From Petrolisthes cinctipes (Eukaryota > Arthropoda > Malacostraca > Decapoda > Porcellanidae), in assembly GCA_033782935.1 (NCBI GenBank), contig JAWQEG010003719.1:20893-84892 (forward strand): 64,000 nucleotides of DNA, in the 5' to 3' direction. Positions 37,801 through 45,724 of the stretch are shown piece by piece (the first letter of the stretch is position 1; the number at the start of each line of letters is the position of its first letter). The translations under genes were made by a program, and so were the position numbers. The notes beneath the pieces were generated by a model. The model searched no databases, was not told where the DNA came from, and worked only from the letters and a program-made list of their open reading frames with translations.

Positions 37801-40800
37801 CTCCATACGTTCCAGCTGGCTTTTCTGCAGAATGAAACGAAAGGTTGTAAGCAAGAATATCAGTGGTGTTGACGATGGCGTGGTACTGGTACGATGGCTC
37901 TCCTGTTTGTCTATGGAGTCATCATGCCGGTACCAAGACATCATATGCATCATGAATGTTCCTGAATATGGCCCAAAGTCGTCATAATGTTCTAGCTTCC
38001 AATATATATGATCAATGTGAATTCTGGTGGAGGACATACCAAATGTACTATCTGCTGTGCTTGTTGCTGTGACTGTTGTGTTTCCTGGAGTAGAAGTGCC
38101 GCCAGCTCACTATTTCGCCGTTCCAGCTCACTCACAGTCGAGTCCATGGTTACAGGAGCTGAAATGTACCAACAACAAATAAATTATATGTACAGTATAA
38201 TATCTATGCACTTCATCCAGGCCTGTCAGAGGCTTGAATGAGCCTGGCTGAATGATGTGAAACAATTGCACAACCTGGGATACAAGACAATGTACTTGCC
38301 AAGGGCTCAGGAAAGGGATAATATGCATACTGCAGCAATCAATTTTATATTCAAGTCATGTGCTTAATAAATATGAACTTTTGGGACTGAATACAAGCTG
38401 AGAGAATAAATATACTGTACTATAGAATATAAACACCATTTAATGAGGAACCATAATTGACAACATTTCACTACTAACACTGCTTCTTCAGGGAACTGAC
38501 CTGAAGGAAATGTTTAAAGAGGTAGGAACATAATTACTGTATGTCAAAAATAGCTAGCTCCTCTTTATATGTTATCATTTATACATTAGCTTTTTCCCTA
38601 CCAACCTGAAGTTTCACTATCATTCATGAGGCCACTAAGCTGGAGTGATATTTGGCGTAAACTCTCTGATGATGACTTAAGTCCAGTGTGAGTATCGCTG
38701 CCTGCCACATGAATGGCGGTGGTTACACTGGCAGTGGTCTCGGAGCTCACTGACCCAGCCTCTCCTCCCTCTCCTCCGTCAGTTGGGTCAGGTTGTCCAT
38801 AATCGCTGGAAGATTCAGGGACACTTGAACTCAACAATACATTGTCTTCATGAACATCACCACAGGTTTCAACAACACCTATGGTTGTTGTTGTTATATT
38901 GTTTTCAAGTAAACCAGCATCAAATGGAGTTTGAAAAACACCTGATCCTGACACCATGTTATTTTCAAGTAACTTGGCATCACTCAGGGTCACAGGAACA
39001 GTTACATTTGGCACCACAATATTTTCTATAGTGGTTGGTATCTCTCTCTCTGCTGGATGAATGGTGATAGCTTGTGTGATACTTTCCGCTCCTACTGTTT
39101 CCTCTCGGGCTGGAACATTACTTACACACTCAGGTTCTGCTAATGGTTCTTGTGCTGTGTGATCAACATGATTCATATAGTTTATACTCAATCCTGGCTG
39201 GAAGGGAAAACTGGTGCTACTCTGATGCTGCATTACATCCACCTGATGAGTGTTACTGGGTATGGCTGGGTTAATTTGGACATCAGAAGAATCAGTATAT
39301 TCTTGAGACGTATGGAGTTCATTCTGACCACCTCCGGTATTTCCATGAACTTGGCCTGGGGATGACGCCATATAACTCCCAGCCTGCTGCTGCCTGGTCA
39401 AGTAGGAGGACGAGTTATGTTGGGAATCATACACTGTCTCCTTCACCTCAGCTCTACCATTTCCCAGAGTAATGCGAGTCTGACCATCTGTCTCTACAAT
39501 AGGTTCAGCTGCCAGTTCTACAAATTCCTCAGATGCCAAATCAGTTGACGATGCACGAGAGGACAGTGTACCCGACTCTGAGAGCAGTGTAGAGTCCTCA
39601 AGAACATTCTCCTGCAGAAAAATAGGTAATCTGTTATTAGTAAATAAGAAAAAGGTTTGGTATATCTTGCTAGTCTCTGAATACCATATATTGTCCTGTA
39701 TGAGGCTCTGATTTACAGATCCATGAACTCAATGATGTTAGTATCAATAGCCATATAAGTTTTATGTCCATGGACAAGTATGATTATCATGTGTCAGCAA
39801 CTGTACCTCCTGTCATTAGTTCCTCAATGAAGGGTTATCACACAAATAATTCAGAGCCAATAAACTAACCTCTGGACTGCCCTCCTTGCTGCTGCTTCCA
39901 GTCACTCGTCTTGTACTTTTTTTCTTTTGAAACTGTCGTAACTGAAAAATTGCATGATAATTATATATAAAATGCTAAACCACAATGATTGATGAATAGT
40001 ATAATACAGAATATAATCATAAGCATACCAGCAGTACCGGTACATCTAAAAATGACAGGTGATATAAAACTGTCTGAACACACTTGGTACATAATCGTTT
40101 ATCAGCATTGTCACAGCTTATGACACCAAAGTAGTGTACAATAATGATCGTTTATCAGCACTGTTACAGTTTAATGGACATATAGTTTGCTCAATAAATT
40201 AAGGGAGGAATCTGTTGTTGGTAAAGTGATGGGTTAGTGATTCCTCCAAATTATACCACGAAACAGATCCCCCTATTTGTAACACTGGGAGCATCTTGTT
40301 TGGAGGAATCGTTAGCCCTCCAATTTACCAACAACAGATTCCACCCTTAATGGTTTTATAACTCTTCAACCAAGTCTACCCACGTAACTCAGGCTATAAA
40401 TGAGTTAAGGTAATTTTGCCTTTCCAGTTTACCGGTACATTAGTTTTCTCATTGTTAAAATAAAACTATTGACCTCATCCTGCAGATAATTTCCCGGTAT
40501 TTACTGAAAGAATTGCTGTTTTGTAGCAGTGTTGCCAGATCCAGCTAGGTCCCAGTATTTTGCCCCAGTCATTTCCTGTACTTTACCACGGTTATTTCCC
40601 GGTAGTTTGTCCAGGTTAGGTCCCGGTAGTTTGCCCAGGTTAGGTCCCGGTAATCTGCTGTGGTCTAGGTTAAAGGTCCGCCAATGAGTGACAGTCAATG
40701 GGATAGAGTGTAGCACACACTGTGTGTATGAAACACAACTATAGCACGCATCATAAGAATGATGTGTAGCCAAGAGACTTCTCCACCCACGTGAGACCCA

Positions 40801-42189
40801 AGTCAGCTTCGGCTATGGCTGCGTAAGCAGGAAGACCTCAGACAGCCGACTCAAACCCCCCACCCCCTGCTCACAGGGGTGGTAACCTCTGGCATCAGTG
40901 GCATATTTAACGCGTCCCGAGCAAGGATCGAATGCTGGGCCACAGAATTGCAGCCACAGCCTCTACCACTGTGCTAGCCAGAAGCTAGCTAGGTTAGATT
41001 AGGTTAGGTCAGGTTAATTTCAAAATGACCCATTTGAATATGCCCTATCTTGGAAATGGGGCACTTGCAGAGGAAATGCCATAGAAGAAAATAGGGTAAA
41101 TTTACAGAAGAACTGGGTTCACTATATTGTATATTTTAGTATAATTACCCATTATTTTGGACCATTCTAACATACTTTTCATCTATGGTGTTTCTCTCGG
41201 AGATGCCCCGTTATACAAATATAATTTGGAAATTAGTCTGACCTAACCTGACCTGACCAAACCTAACCTAGACCACATCAGACTACTGGGACCTAACCTG
41301 GGCAAACTACCAGGATATAACCGGTGTAAACTATCATAAAGTGACGGGGCAAATTCCCGGGACCTAGCCGGATGTGGTAACACTGCGCGATCCTGGCCAA
41401 AAACCCAGTTATTCCGTAATAATACCAATATCTAAAATAGTCTTGGAATGGTCTAAATAAGTGGGTAATGAAGGTAGAAAAACCGTACACAATAACAGCA
41501 ATTCTTTCAATATTTACCAATTTCCCCCCCCCTTGTGGAATCAGGTTAGGTTAAGTTAGGAATTAAGTTAGGTTAGGTTAAGTTAAGGTTAGGAATCAGA
41601 TTACCGGTAGGTCAAGTTAGGGTTGGCTGAGGTCACGTCTGTTGGGATGGATCAAACCAAAATTGTAAAAAAAAAAAAAAAAAAATAACAAAAAATACAA
41701 AATAAACCCAAACTCCATAATATCTGTTGACATATGGTATTAAGAAACAGATGTGTGTGTGTGTGTGTGTGCTCTTTGTACATCTCCGTCCCCCTTTTCC
41801 CCAGTGTGTGTGTGTGTGTGTGTGTGTTCTATATCTCCATCTCCCTCTCACATCAACATATCCCTTTTTCTCATCGTTATCGCACCCCCCCACCCACCCC
41901 AAAATAATAATAATAAAACAAAAAAAAACATCTGTCATCTGCCACGGGGCAATGCATCAGCTGACATGCATTTGTTTACATCTGTCCCAACTCAAGACAC
42001 ATATACAATTACTACCTTTATTTACGGGCTTAGGACATTATAAACGGTGTAACAATTGGCCCACAACGTCGCTAATGTTATCAGTATTAATATATCGTCA
42101 CTGGATTATTACACAATTGCGGAAAACCGTCATATATTTACCTTTTTCCTTGCCACGGCCAGCTTCTGCTCCCTCACAGAATCTGCCAT
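31491..42189 (-). CDS. GOLGA2: Golgin subfamily A member 2 (GM130), complete, 18 coding exons
   Basis: Cis-Golgi coiled-coil tether that anchors p115/USO1 and GRASP65 and helps ER-to-Golgi vesicle docking and Golgi stacking. I joined 18 exons (ORF 3759 nt, 1252 aa): 42142-42189, 39870-39941, 38606-39611, 38040-38158, 37617-37824, 37024-37189, 36744-36885, 36215-36412, 35719-35943, 35293-35511, 34834-34940, 34172-34370, 33799-33910, 33388-33573, 33078-33251, 32683-32810, 32369-32471, 31491-31837. All introns are GT-AG and every phase agrees. Landmarks shared with vertebrate GM130: basic start [16 protein letters not shown] then [24 protein letters not shown] (end of exon 3); [17 protein letters not shown] (exon 5); [19 protein letters not shown] (exon 10); [14 protein letters not shown] (exons 15/16); [14 protein letters not shown] and a C-terminal KLITV (exon 18). 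Longer than human (about 1000 aa), mainly because of the Ser/Thr-rich exon 3. Introns 136-531 nt, except intron 1 of 2.2 kb, which is full of transposons. Identity is near certain; the exon 13 donor is the least certain boundary. Confidence 0.95.
32369..32471 (-). CDS. GOLGA2: GOLGA2 coding exon 17
   Basis: Residues 1104-1137 plus one base; [19 protein letters not shown], the short link after the coiled coil. Acceptor TTGGTCAG, donor GTGAGT. Confidence 0.88.
32683..32810 (-). CDS. GOLGA2: GOLGA2 coding exon 16
   Basis: Residues 1061-1103; [17 protein letters not shown] then [16 protein letters not shown], aligned with GEYIALYQSQRAVLKERH of vertebrate GM130, the signature block of the family's C-terminal third. 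Acceptor TTCAACAG, donor GTGTGG. Confidence 0.94.
33078..33251 (-). CDS. GOLGA2: GOLGA2 coding exon 15
   Basis: Residues 1003-1060 plus one base; [19 protein letters not shown] to [10 protein letters not shown]. This is the GM130 block reading LQSRFMELMQEKADL and SGETDTIG in vertebrates. Acceptor TTTTGCAG, donor GTCAGT. Confidence 0.93.
33388..33573 (-). CDS. GOLGA2: GOLGA2 coding exon 14
   Basis: Residues 941-1002 plus one base; [19 protein letters not shown], a coiled coil and a Ser/Pro/Thr-rich end ([14 protein letters not shown]). Acceptor ACACTCAG, donor GTAATG. Confidence 0.85.
33799..33910 (-). CDS. GOLGA2: GOLGA2 coding exon 13
   Basis: Residues 904-940 plus one base; [16 protein letters not shown] then a proline-containing linker. 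Acceptor TGATACAG. The donor GTGCAG is weak; it is chosen because its phase joins exon 14. A GTAAAT donor five bases further on breaks the frame. Confidence 0.8.
34172..34370 (-). CDS. GOLGA2: GOLGA2 coding exon 12
   Basis: Residues 837-903; [17 protein letters not shown] coiled coil ending [13 protein letters not shown]. Acceptor TACCACAG, donor GTGAGT. Confidence 0.9.
34834..34940 (-). CDS. GOLGA2: GOLGA2 coding exon 11
   Basis: Residues 802-836 plus two bases; [19 protein letters not shown] coiled coil. Acceptor TGTTACAG, donor GTTTGT. A 21-bp tandem duplication (acagtaacaggtaaaaataat, about 34783-34825) sits in the intron just beyond the donor. Confidence 0.9.
35293..35511 (-). CDS. GOLGA2: GOLGA2 coding exon 10
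   Basis: Residues 729-801. Contains [18 protein letters not shown] and [11 protein letters not shown], matching the MQNDR...RALSQNRELKEQ block of vertebrate GM130, a diagnostic region. Acceptor CTAATAG, donor GTTAGT, phase 0 at both ends. Confidence 0.93.
35719..35943 (-). CDS. GOLGA2: GOLGA2 coding exon 9 with polyalanine tract
   Basis: Residues 654-728, [19 protein letters not shown], then a run of seven alanines encoded by a GCA-type triplet repeat (plus-strand ctg units near 35850-35875) and GEGEGEGAE. The tract interrupts the coiled coil and is a likely length-polymorphic site. Phase 0 at both ends. Confidence 0.9.
36215..36412 (-). CDS. GOLGA2: GOLGA2 coding exon 8
   Basis: Residues 588-653, Gln-rich coiled coil ending SQLQGLQDM. 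Acceptor TTGTCCAG. The donor is the weak GTGTGA; it is chosen because it keeps phase 0 with exon 9, while reading on gives a stop codon two codons later. Confidence 0.85.
36744..36885 (-). CDS. GOLGA2: GOLGA2 coding exon 7
   Basis: Residues 540-587; coiled coil with [18 protein letters not shown], comparable to the EDLK...SELEEKLR block of vertebrate GM130. Acceptor ATTGCAG, donor GTAAGA, phase 2 in and phase 0 out. Confidence 0.9.
37024..37189 (-). CDS. GOLGA2: GOLGA2 coding exon 6
   Basis: Residues 485-539 plus two bases; coiled coil ([16 protein letters not shown] to [13 protein letters not shown]). Acceptor TTTTACAG, donor GTGAGC. The first bases of this exon and its acceptor are also present as a duplicate in the upstream intron (see findings). 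Confidence 0.9.
37170..37315 (+). repeat. 57-bp tandem repeat across the exon 6 acceptor of GOLGA2
   Basis: Three units: AGTTCAGTTACCTGCCCT at 37174 and 37231, and a decayed AGTTTAATTATCTGAGCTGC at about 37288. Unit 1 contains the true acceptor and the first 17 coding bases. Confidence 0.75.
37352..37440. mobile_element. MITE fragment of the same family in GOLGA2 intron 5
   Basis: TTAACAAACTGGAGGGC, TGAGTCCTCCAAATTATGCC: left half only. Confidence 0.5.
37617..37824 (-). CDS. GOLGA2: GOLGA2 coding exon 5
   Basis: Residues 416-484 plus one base. Contains VESLREQLQ followed by [16 protein letters not shown], the block most similar to vertebrate GM130 in the whole gene. Acceptor TTCTGCAG, donor GTACAG. 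Confidence 0.93.
37872..37975. repeat. Dispersed palindromic repeat, copy B (fills GOLGA2 intron 4)
   Basis: ATGGCGTGGTACTGGTACG ... CATGCCGGTACCAAGACATC. It occupies about half of the 215-bp intron, so the intron or its present length may derive from the element. Confidence 0.55.
38040..38158 (-). CDS. GOLGA2: GOLGA2 coding exon 4
   Basis: Residues 376-415; starts the coiled coil ([18 protein letters not shown] followed by a Gln-rich stretch). Acceptor ATTTCAG, donor GTATGT, phase 1 in and phase 0 out. Confidence 0.9.
38606..39611 (-). CDS. GOLGA2: GOLGA2 coding exon 3, long low-complexity exon
   Basis: Residues 41-375, starting [14 protein letters not shown] after acceptor TCTGCAG and ending in phase 1. 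Ser, Thr, Gln, Glu and Val rich with no coiled-coil heptads, so probably disordered. It contains an imperfect internal repeat: the phrase A-K-L-L-E-N-N-M-V recurs as A-G-L-L-E-N-N-I-T about 20 residues later. The last 25 residues carry the conserved [13 protein letters not shown] motif. This exon accounts for most of the extra length over vertebrate GM130. Confidence 0.92.
39870..39941 (-). CDS. GOLGA2: GOLGA2 coding exon 2
   Basis: Residues 17-40, [15 protein letters not shown] then SSSKEGSPE; acceptor TTTTTCAG, donor GTTAGT, phase 0 at both ends. The Lys/Arg cluster continues the p115/importin-binding region. The Ser-Pro near its end could correspond to the mitotic CDK1 site known in mammalian GM130; that is inference. 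Confidence 0.9.
40199..40350. mobile_element. TTAA-flanked fold-back MITE, GOLGA2 intron 1
   Basis: TTAA at both ends (40199-40202, 40347-40350). Outer arms TCTGTTGTTGGTAAA / TTTACCAACAACAGA and inner core GATTCCTCCAAA / TTTGGAGGAATC are inverted, so nearly the whole 152 bp folds back. TTAA targets and GGG/CCC tips are the piggyBac pattern. No ORF. Confidence 0.8.
40497..41519. mobile_element. Doubled, head-to-head copy of the TTAGG-carrying element in GOLGA2 intron 1
   Basis: Left end GGTATTTACTGAAAGAATTG and right end, inverted, the same. The left half (40497-41095, minus the SINE) and right half (41150-41519) are reverse complements over most blocks: GGTCCCGGTAGTTTGCCC, TTAGG tracts, ATGGGGCA..., GGAAATGCCATAGAAG. 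TTAGG-like tracts lie at 40986-41015 and, inverted, 41243-41280. Confidence 0.65.
40673..40988 (-). mobile_element. tRNA-derived SINE in GOLGA2 intron 1, with target duplication
   Basis: A 316-bp insertion flanked by the 8-bp direct repeat CTAGGTTA (40665-40672 and 40989-40996). On the minus strand the head holds an A-box-like TAGCACAGTGGTAGAGG and a B-box-like CATTCGATCC, a tRNA-derived pol III promoter. The body is GC-rich, with a CCCC tract. It inserted into the TTAGG-bearing repeat (40497..41519), so it is younger than that element. Confidence 0.75.
41541..41618 (+). repeat. TTAGG-like tract
   Basis: GGTTAGGTTAAGTTAGG, GTTAGGTTAGG and variants, just outside the right end of 40497..41519. 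Probably a third piece of that repeat rather than telomeric DNA. Confidence 0.6.
41664..41925. repeat. Poly(A), (GT)n and A/C-rich simple repeats in GOLGA2 intron 1
   Basis: A run near 41668-41686, GT runs 41752-41770 and 41804-41827, then ccccccacccacccc and aataataataa. Confidence 0.9.
42142..42189 (-). CDS. GOLGA2: GOLGA2 coding exon 1 (start)
   Basis: Encodes [16 protein letters not shown] (residues 1-16) and ends in phase 0 at a GTAAAT donor. The pattern (acidic start, then Gln-Lys-Leu-Ala and a basic run) matches the p115-binding N-terminus of GM130, which fixes this ATG. The start codon lies in CAACATGGCAGA, which resembles a YY1 site over a start codon; that is only a resemblance. 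Confidence 0.9.
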
Positions 42190-42540
42190 GTTGGAACTTT
42201 ACGAAATAAGCAGCAGGGTTCTCATGAAATATTTTGCGTTTTTACCTTAAAACGGGTTGAAAATACCTTAGATGGAGCTATATTACCTTAGATACTGAAG
42301 TAAGTAACCATATGAACATACCCTGAACCCTTGACACACGATATTTTTATGTGATTTTACTAGATTTTGACAGGAATAAAAGGTATGATCCATATGAAAG
42401 CATGAATTTTCTTTTACAACGACCCATAATATAACGGAGGGATTAATAAAAACTACCTTACATGGTCAAAATTTTACCATAAATAGTCCAAAATTACGCT
42501 AATCTGGAGAATTTACCTTAGAAATGAGAGCATTGGACTT

Positions 42541-42660
42541 TAGGTAGTGTTGTGATGTGTCGACAGTGTAATTCGCAAACGATCCGGCTCTAAGAGCCGG
42601 CTCTTTCAAATGAATGGTAAGAACCGGATCTCAAGGCCAGAGAGCCGTTTACTGGAAGTC
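42541..42660 (+). mobile_element. Possible hAT-type transposon end
   Basis: Contains the perfect 14-bp palindrome AAGAGCCGGCTCTT followed by tcaaatgaatggtaagaaccgg and a second GAGAGCCG. GAGCCGG(C/T)TC-type subterminal repeats behind a TAGTGTTG-like tip are familiar from hAT ends. No transposase and no clear target duplication were seen. Confidence 0.4.
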
Positions 42661-42733
42661 ATATCCTAAAAGTGTACTATATACACACTAACTTCATGGT
42701 CTGTCTTTATCGGTACAGTTCCCTTGAGAATTA

Positions 42734-44003
42734 AGCCCAGTTTACACTACGCGAATATACTCCCGATACCGTCATGAATAAGCGAAATGTCAAAAGTCGG
42801 GAACCTGGCAGCCGAATTTTAAATTTTTATAAATTACTGCAACTTACCGCGGGTGCATCGCTGGTTCATTTGTGGTTAATCTGCGGTATACCGCGAATTA
42901 CCGGTGGAAGACCGGGGATTCACCGGCGGCTCCTCTGGGAAGACTGATTTGTGACAGACATTTTACCTTTTTTTTGCCGGCGGTGTTTCTGCAGGATGCT
43001 GCGGGTGCTCGGCGATACACCTGCGACCAAGATCTTGCCTGCGACCAGTCCGGGATAGCTAGGCATTTTAGGTATGTTATTGCCCTTGGGCTTGGGCACA
43101 TATATAATAGGGCAGGTGATCGGTTCCCTCCACCACTTTCTTCCTTGCTGCAGCTGAGACAATATCACCAAAGAGCAGCATGGCTGGTATCGAGGATGAT
43201 GTGTTGTTGCCGTTTGCAATAACCTTAGCAGCATATATCCTTCTGAAGAAGGGAGAGAAGAGGTAGGAGAAGGAAGAGGAGAGAAAGAAGCTGAGGAAGG
43301 AGAGAGGATATTGGGTTCGTCCGTGGCTTGCAATGAGGAAGCTATTTGGTCAGTTGGAAAGACTTGTCCATGAGCTCGCTAGGGAAGACAAGTCATCATT
43401 CAAGAACTTCCTGCGAGTGGATCAAGAACTCTTCACGGATATACTGAACAGAATTGACCCTCGTATCATGAAGAAACGTATATTCTGGAGAGAGCCCCTG
43501 GAGCCTGGACTTCGACTTGCATTGACTCTCCGATATCTTGCCACAGGAGACTACTTCAGAACTCTACAATATGGCTTCAGAGCGTCTGTCAGTTCCATCA
43601 GCGGCATTGTCAGGGAGACCTGTGAAGCAATTATCGAAGAATACATGAAAGAGGTCATCGTTTGTCCACTGACACAAGACGGATGGAAGGAGGTGGCCCA
43701 GAGTTTCTCAAATAGCTGGAACTTTCATCACTGTGTTGGAGCACTTGACGGCAAGCACATTGCTATGCGTCCCCCTGGCAAAAGTAGTTCCTATTATTAC
43801 AACTATAAAGGATTCCATTCATTGGTCCTATAGACTCTTGTTGACAGTGATTACAAGTTTATCTACATCGATGTGGGGGCCAATGGTGCAAACAGTGATG
43901 CTGGTGTCTTCATCAACACACCTCTGAAGAGAGCATTGGAAGAAGGCATGGTAGGACTACCACCATGGGAGCCACTTCCAGGAGGTACCATTCCCGTCCC
44001 CTA
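42734..44003 (+). mobile_element. PIF/Harbinger DNA transposon, 5' part, interrupted
   Basis: Starts after TTA (42731-42733) with AGCCCAGTTTACACTACGCG, a Harbinger-type terminus (TTA/TAA target, GTTTACACT core). The transposase begins about 446 bp in. The 3' half and 3' terminal repeat are missing: a LINE fragment joins at about 44000. A TATATAATAGG sequence at 43100 may be its promoter. Confidence 0.6.
43180..44003 (+). pseudogene. Harbinger (HARBI1-like) transposase, broken
   Basis: DDE transposase pseudogene. One frame runs from ATG 43180 (MAGIEDDVLLPFAITLAAYI) through RGYWVRPWLAMRKLFGQLERL, the typical RxWWVRPWL block, to HCVGALDGKHIAMRPP with the first catalytic Asp, and on to IDVGANGANSDAGVFIN with the second Asp. 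Two in-frame TAG stops break it, at 43264-43266 and 43831-43833, so no intact protein is made. The third acidic residue is lost where the frame is cut off after GGTIPVPYF near 44000 by another element. The region between the stops (43333-43833) stays open for 166 codons, which suggests fairly recent death. No companion Myb/SANT ORF is visible. Similar in plan to domesticated HARBI1, but the stops argue against domestication. Confidence 0.9.
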
Positions 44004-44843
44004 CTTCATTGCGTTTTACCCGAGCCCATAATCCCATTCCACATACATACCAGCTACACAACACCAACCTCAACATAGTTACTTCCCACAAATACTTGGG
44101 CGTCCACATCTCAGCGGACATGAGATGGAACACACACATAGGTAGCATCAGGGCCAAAGCTAGTAGGGTCCTGGGGTTCTTGCGCAGGAACCTCAGCAGG
44201 TGTAACACAGACACTAAGATTATTGCTTATAATACATTCGTTCGGCCACACTTAGAGTACAGCGACACCGTCTGGGACCCACACACTAATAATAATATCA
44301 ATAAATTAGAGTCCATCCAACTTAAAACTGCAAGATGGGCCAGACGTAATTACAGACACACTACATCAGTCACTTTGCTTAAACAAGACACAAACCTAGA
44401 CCCATTGACAACACGAAGACAGATACACAGACAACAGATGATATACAAAATCACAAACAAGTTAGTTGACATAGACAAAGACACATATCTACACCCTACA
44501 AGTATACGATCCACTAGAGGCAGCCACAACATAAAATACCATGCATATCCTACCAGACAAACACTGATATATTTAGGCACTCATTCTTTCCCCACAGCAT
44601 CCAAGAGTGGAATCATCTCCCATCTCGCGTAGTTAATAGCCCCATTCTTGACACGTTTAGAAAGAGGATCACCAATCATTACCTCCCCAATCCTAATCCT
44701 CAACCTGCAGTCCCCTGACCCAATCCACCCTTATCCTAACTGCCTTCCTAATCCTCCCCTGGATCCTTAAATCCCCCGCACAACCCCGGCATATTATGCT
44801 GCCCAAGAGCGGCCCTCTGCGGGACCCGCAACTTGAACTTGAA

Positions 44844-44910
<67 letters not shown>
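44003..44910 (+). mobile_element. 5'-truncated non-LTR retrotransposon (Jockey/CR1-like) inside Harbinger
   Basis: Enters at LRFTRAHNPIPHTYQL, shortly after where the reverse-transcriptase active site would be, then SHKYLGVHISADMRWNTHI, VRPHLEYSDTVWDP and TARWARRNYRHTTSV: the thumb and C-terminal region of arthropod Jockey/CR1-like ORF2. A frameshift near 44590 moves the frame, after which FFPHSIQEWNHLPSRVVN and FRKRITNHYLP finish the protein. The 3'UTR ends in ttgaacttgaactg followed by a TA microsatellite. 5' truncation and a simple-repeat tail are typical of target-primed insertion. Confidence 0.88.
44848..44908. repeat. (TA)n microsatellite at LINE 3' end
   Basis: About 30 uninterrupted TA units directly after the LINE 3' end. 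Probably grown from the retrotransposon tail. Confidence 0.95.
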
Positions 44911-44911
<1 letters not shown>

Positions 44912-45337
44912 AATCGCAGTAATATCATGAAAGACAACAAAGAAAGTTAATGATGTTGTAGATTTGGGATTTAAGGTTTTCTCTAACTGTATCACAGAAA
45001 ACCATCCATGAAGTGGGCGTAACTTAAGAAATAACACTTAATTATCCAGCAACACATGTAGTGAAAGACAACCGGTATTTTCTCTTTCATATTTTTATAT
45101 AAAATATTTTCATGTGAATAATCAGCATAATCCTTGACCATGAAAAAATTGGTGGACACGTTTATCTCAAAGATGTAACACAGAACTTAGCTATGGGAAT
45201 AATTAGAAGTTGCAATTAGCTTTTGGTGATAGCGAATTTGCATATCAATTGGTCATATAAATGATACTCAAAGCTATCAAGGCAGCAAGACTATCTCTCT
45301 CTTTGTATATTTATCCTTCCCTGCTCCGAAGCTTATG

Positions 45338-45524
45338 TACACTCGTGATACATAATTTCTGACCAGAGTGTGAGGAGCAGAAAGCTTCGAATCGCCTGGT
45401 ATAGTTCATTTCCCCACCCAGTACACCTATAGAGGCTGAGTTCGAATGCAGGGTATGTGTATAATGTGTGTGTGTGTGGTGCCTGCCGTTCGTCTCTGGT
45501 CAGGGATTACGTATCACGAGTGTA
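45338..45524. mobile_element. TA-flanked fold-back MITE next to the tRNA
   Basis: Tips TACACTCGTGATACATAA / the inverse of TTACGTATCACGAGTGTA, arms about 30 bp continuing CTGACCAGAG. Same TGTACACTCG tip as 46252..46422. It holds a B-box-like GAGTTCGAATGC inside. Confidence 0.65.
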
Positions 45525-45724
45525 CATGCCTTCCCCATCTGTCTCACCATTACGAGACGTGAAGGCGTTTATACCCTTGTTTCCTCAGCCCCTCATATGT
45601 TTCCTCCTTCCTCTTTTGTTCTTTCTCTTTCCTCATTATATACAAACAAACACACAATTACTATTTTCCTTTACGTCTGTATGTGCATCTCCCTCCCCTC
45701 CCGTCGCACAAAATGTCAACCACG

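Noticed and set aside
42872..43333. Frames of 116 and 137 codons upstream of the transposase
   Set aside because: Overlapping on both strands in the Harbinger 5' region; no motif recognised.
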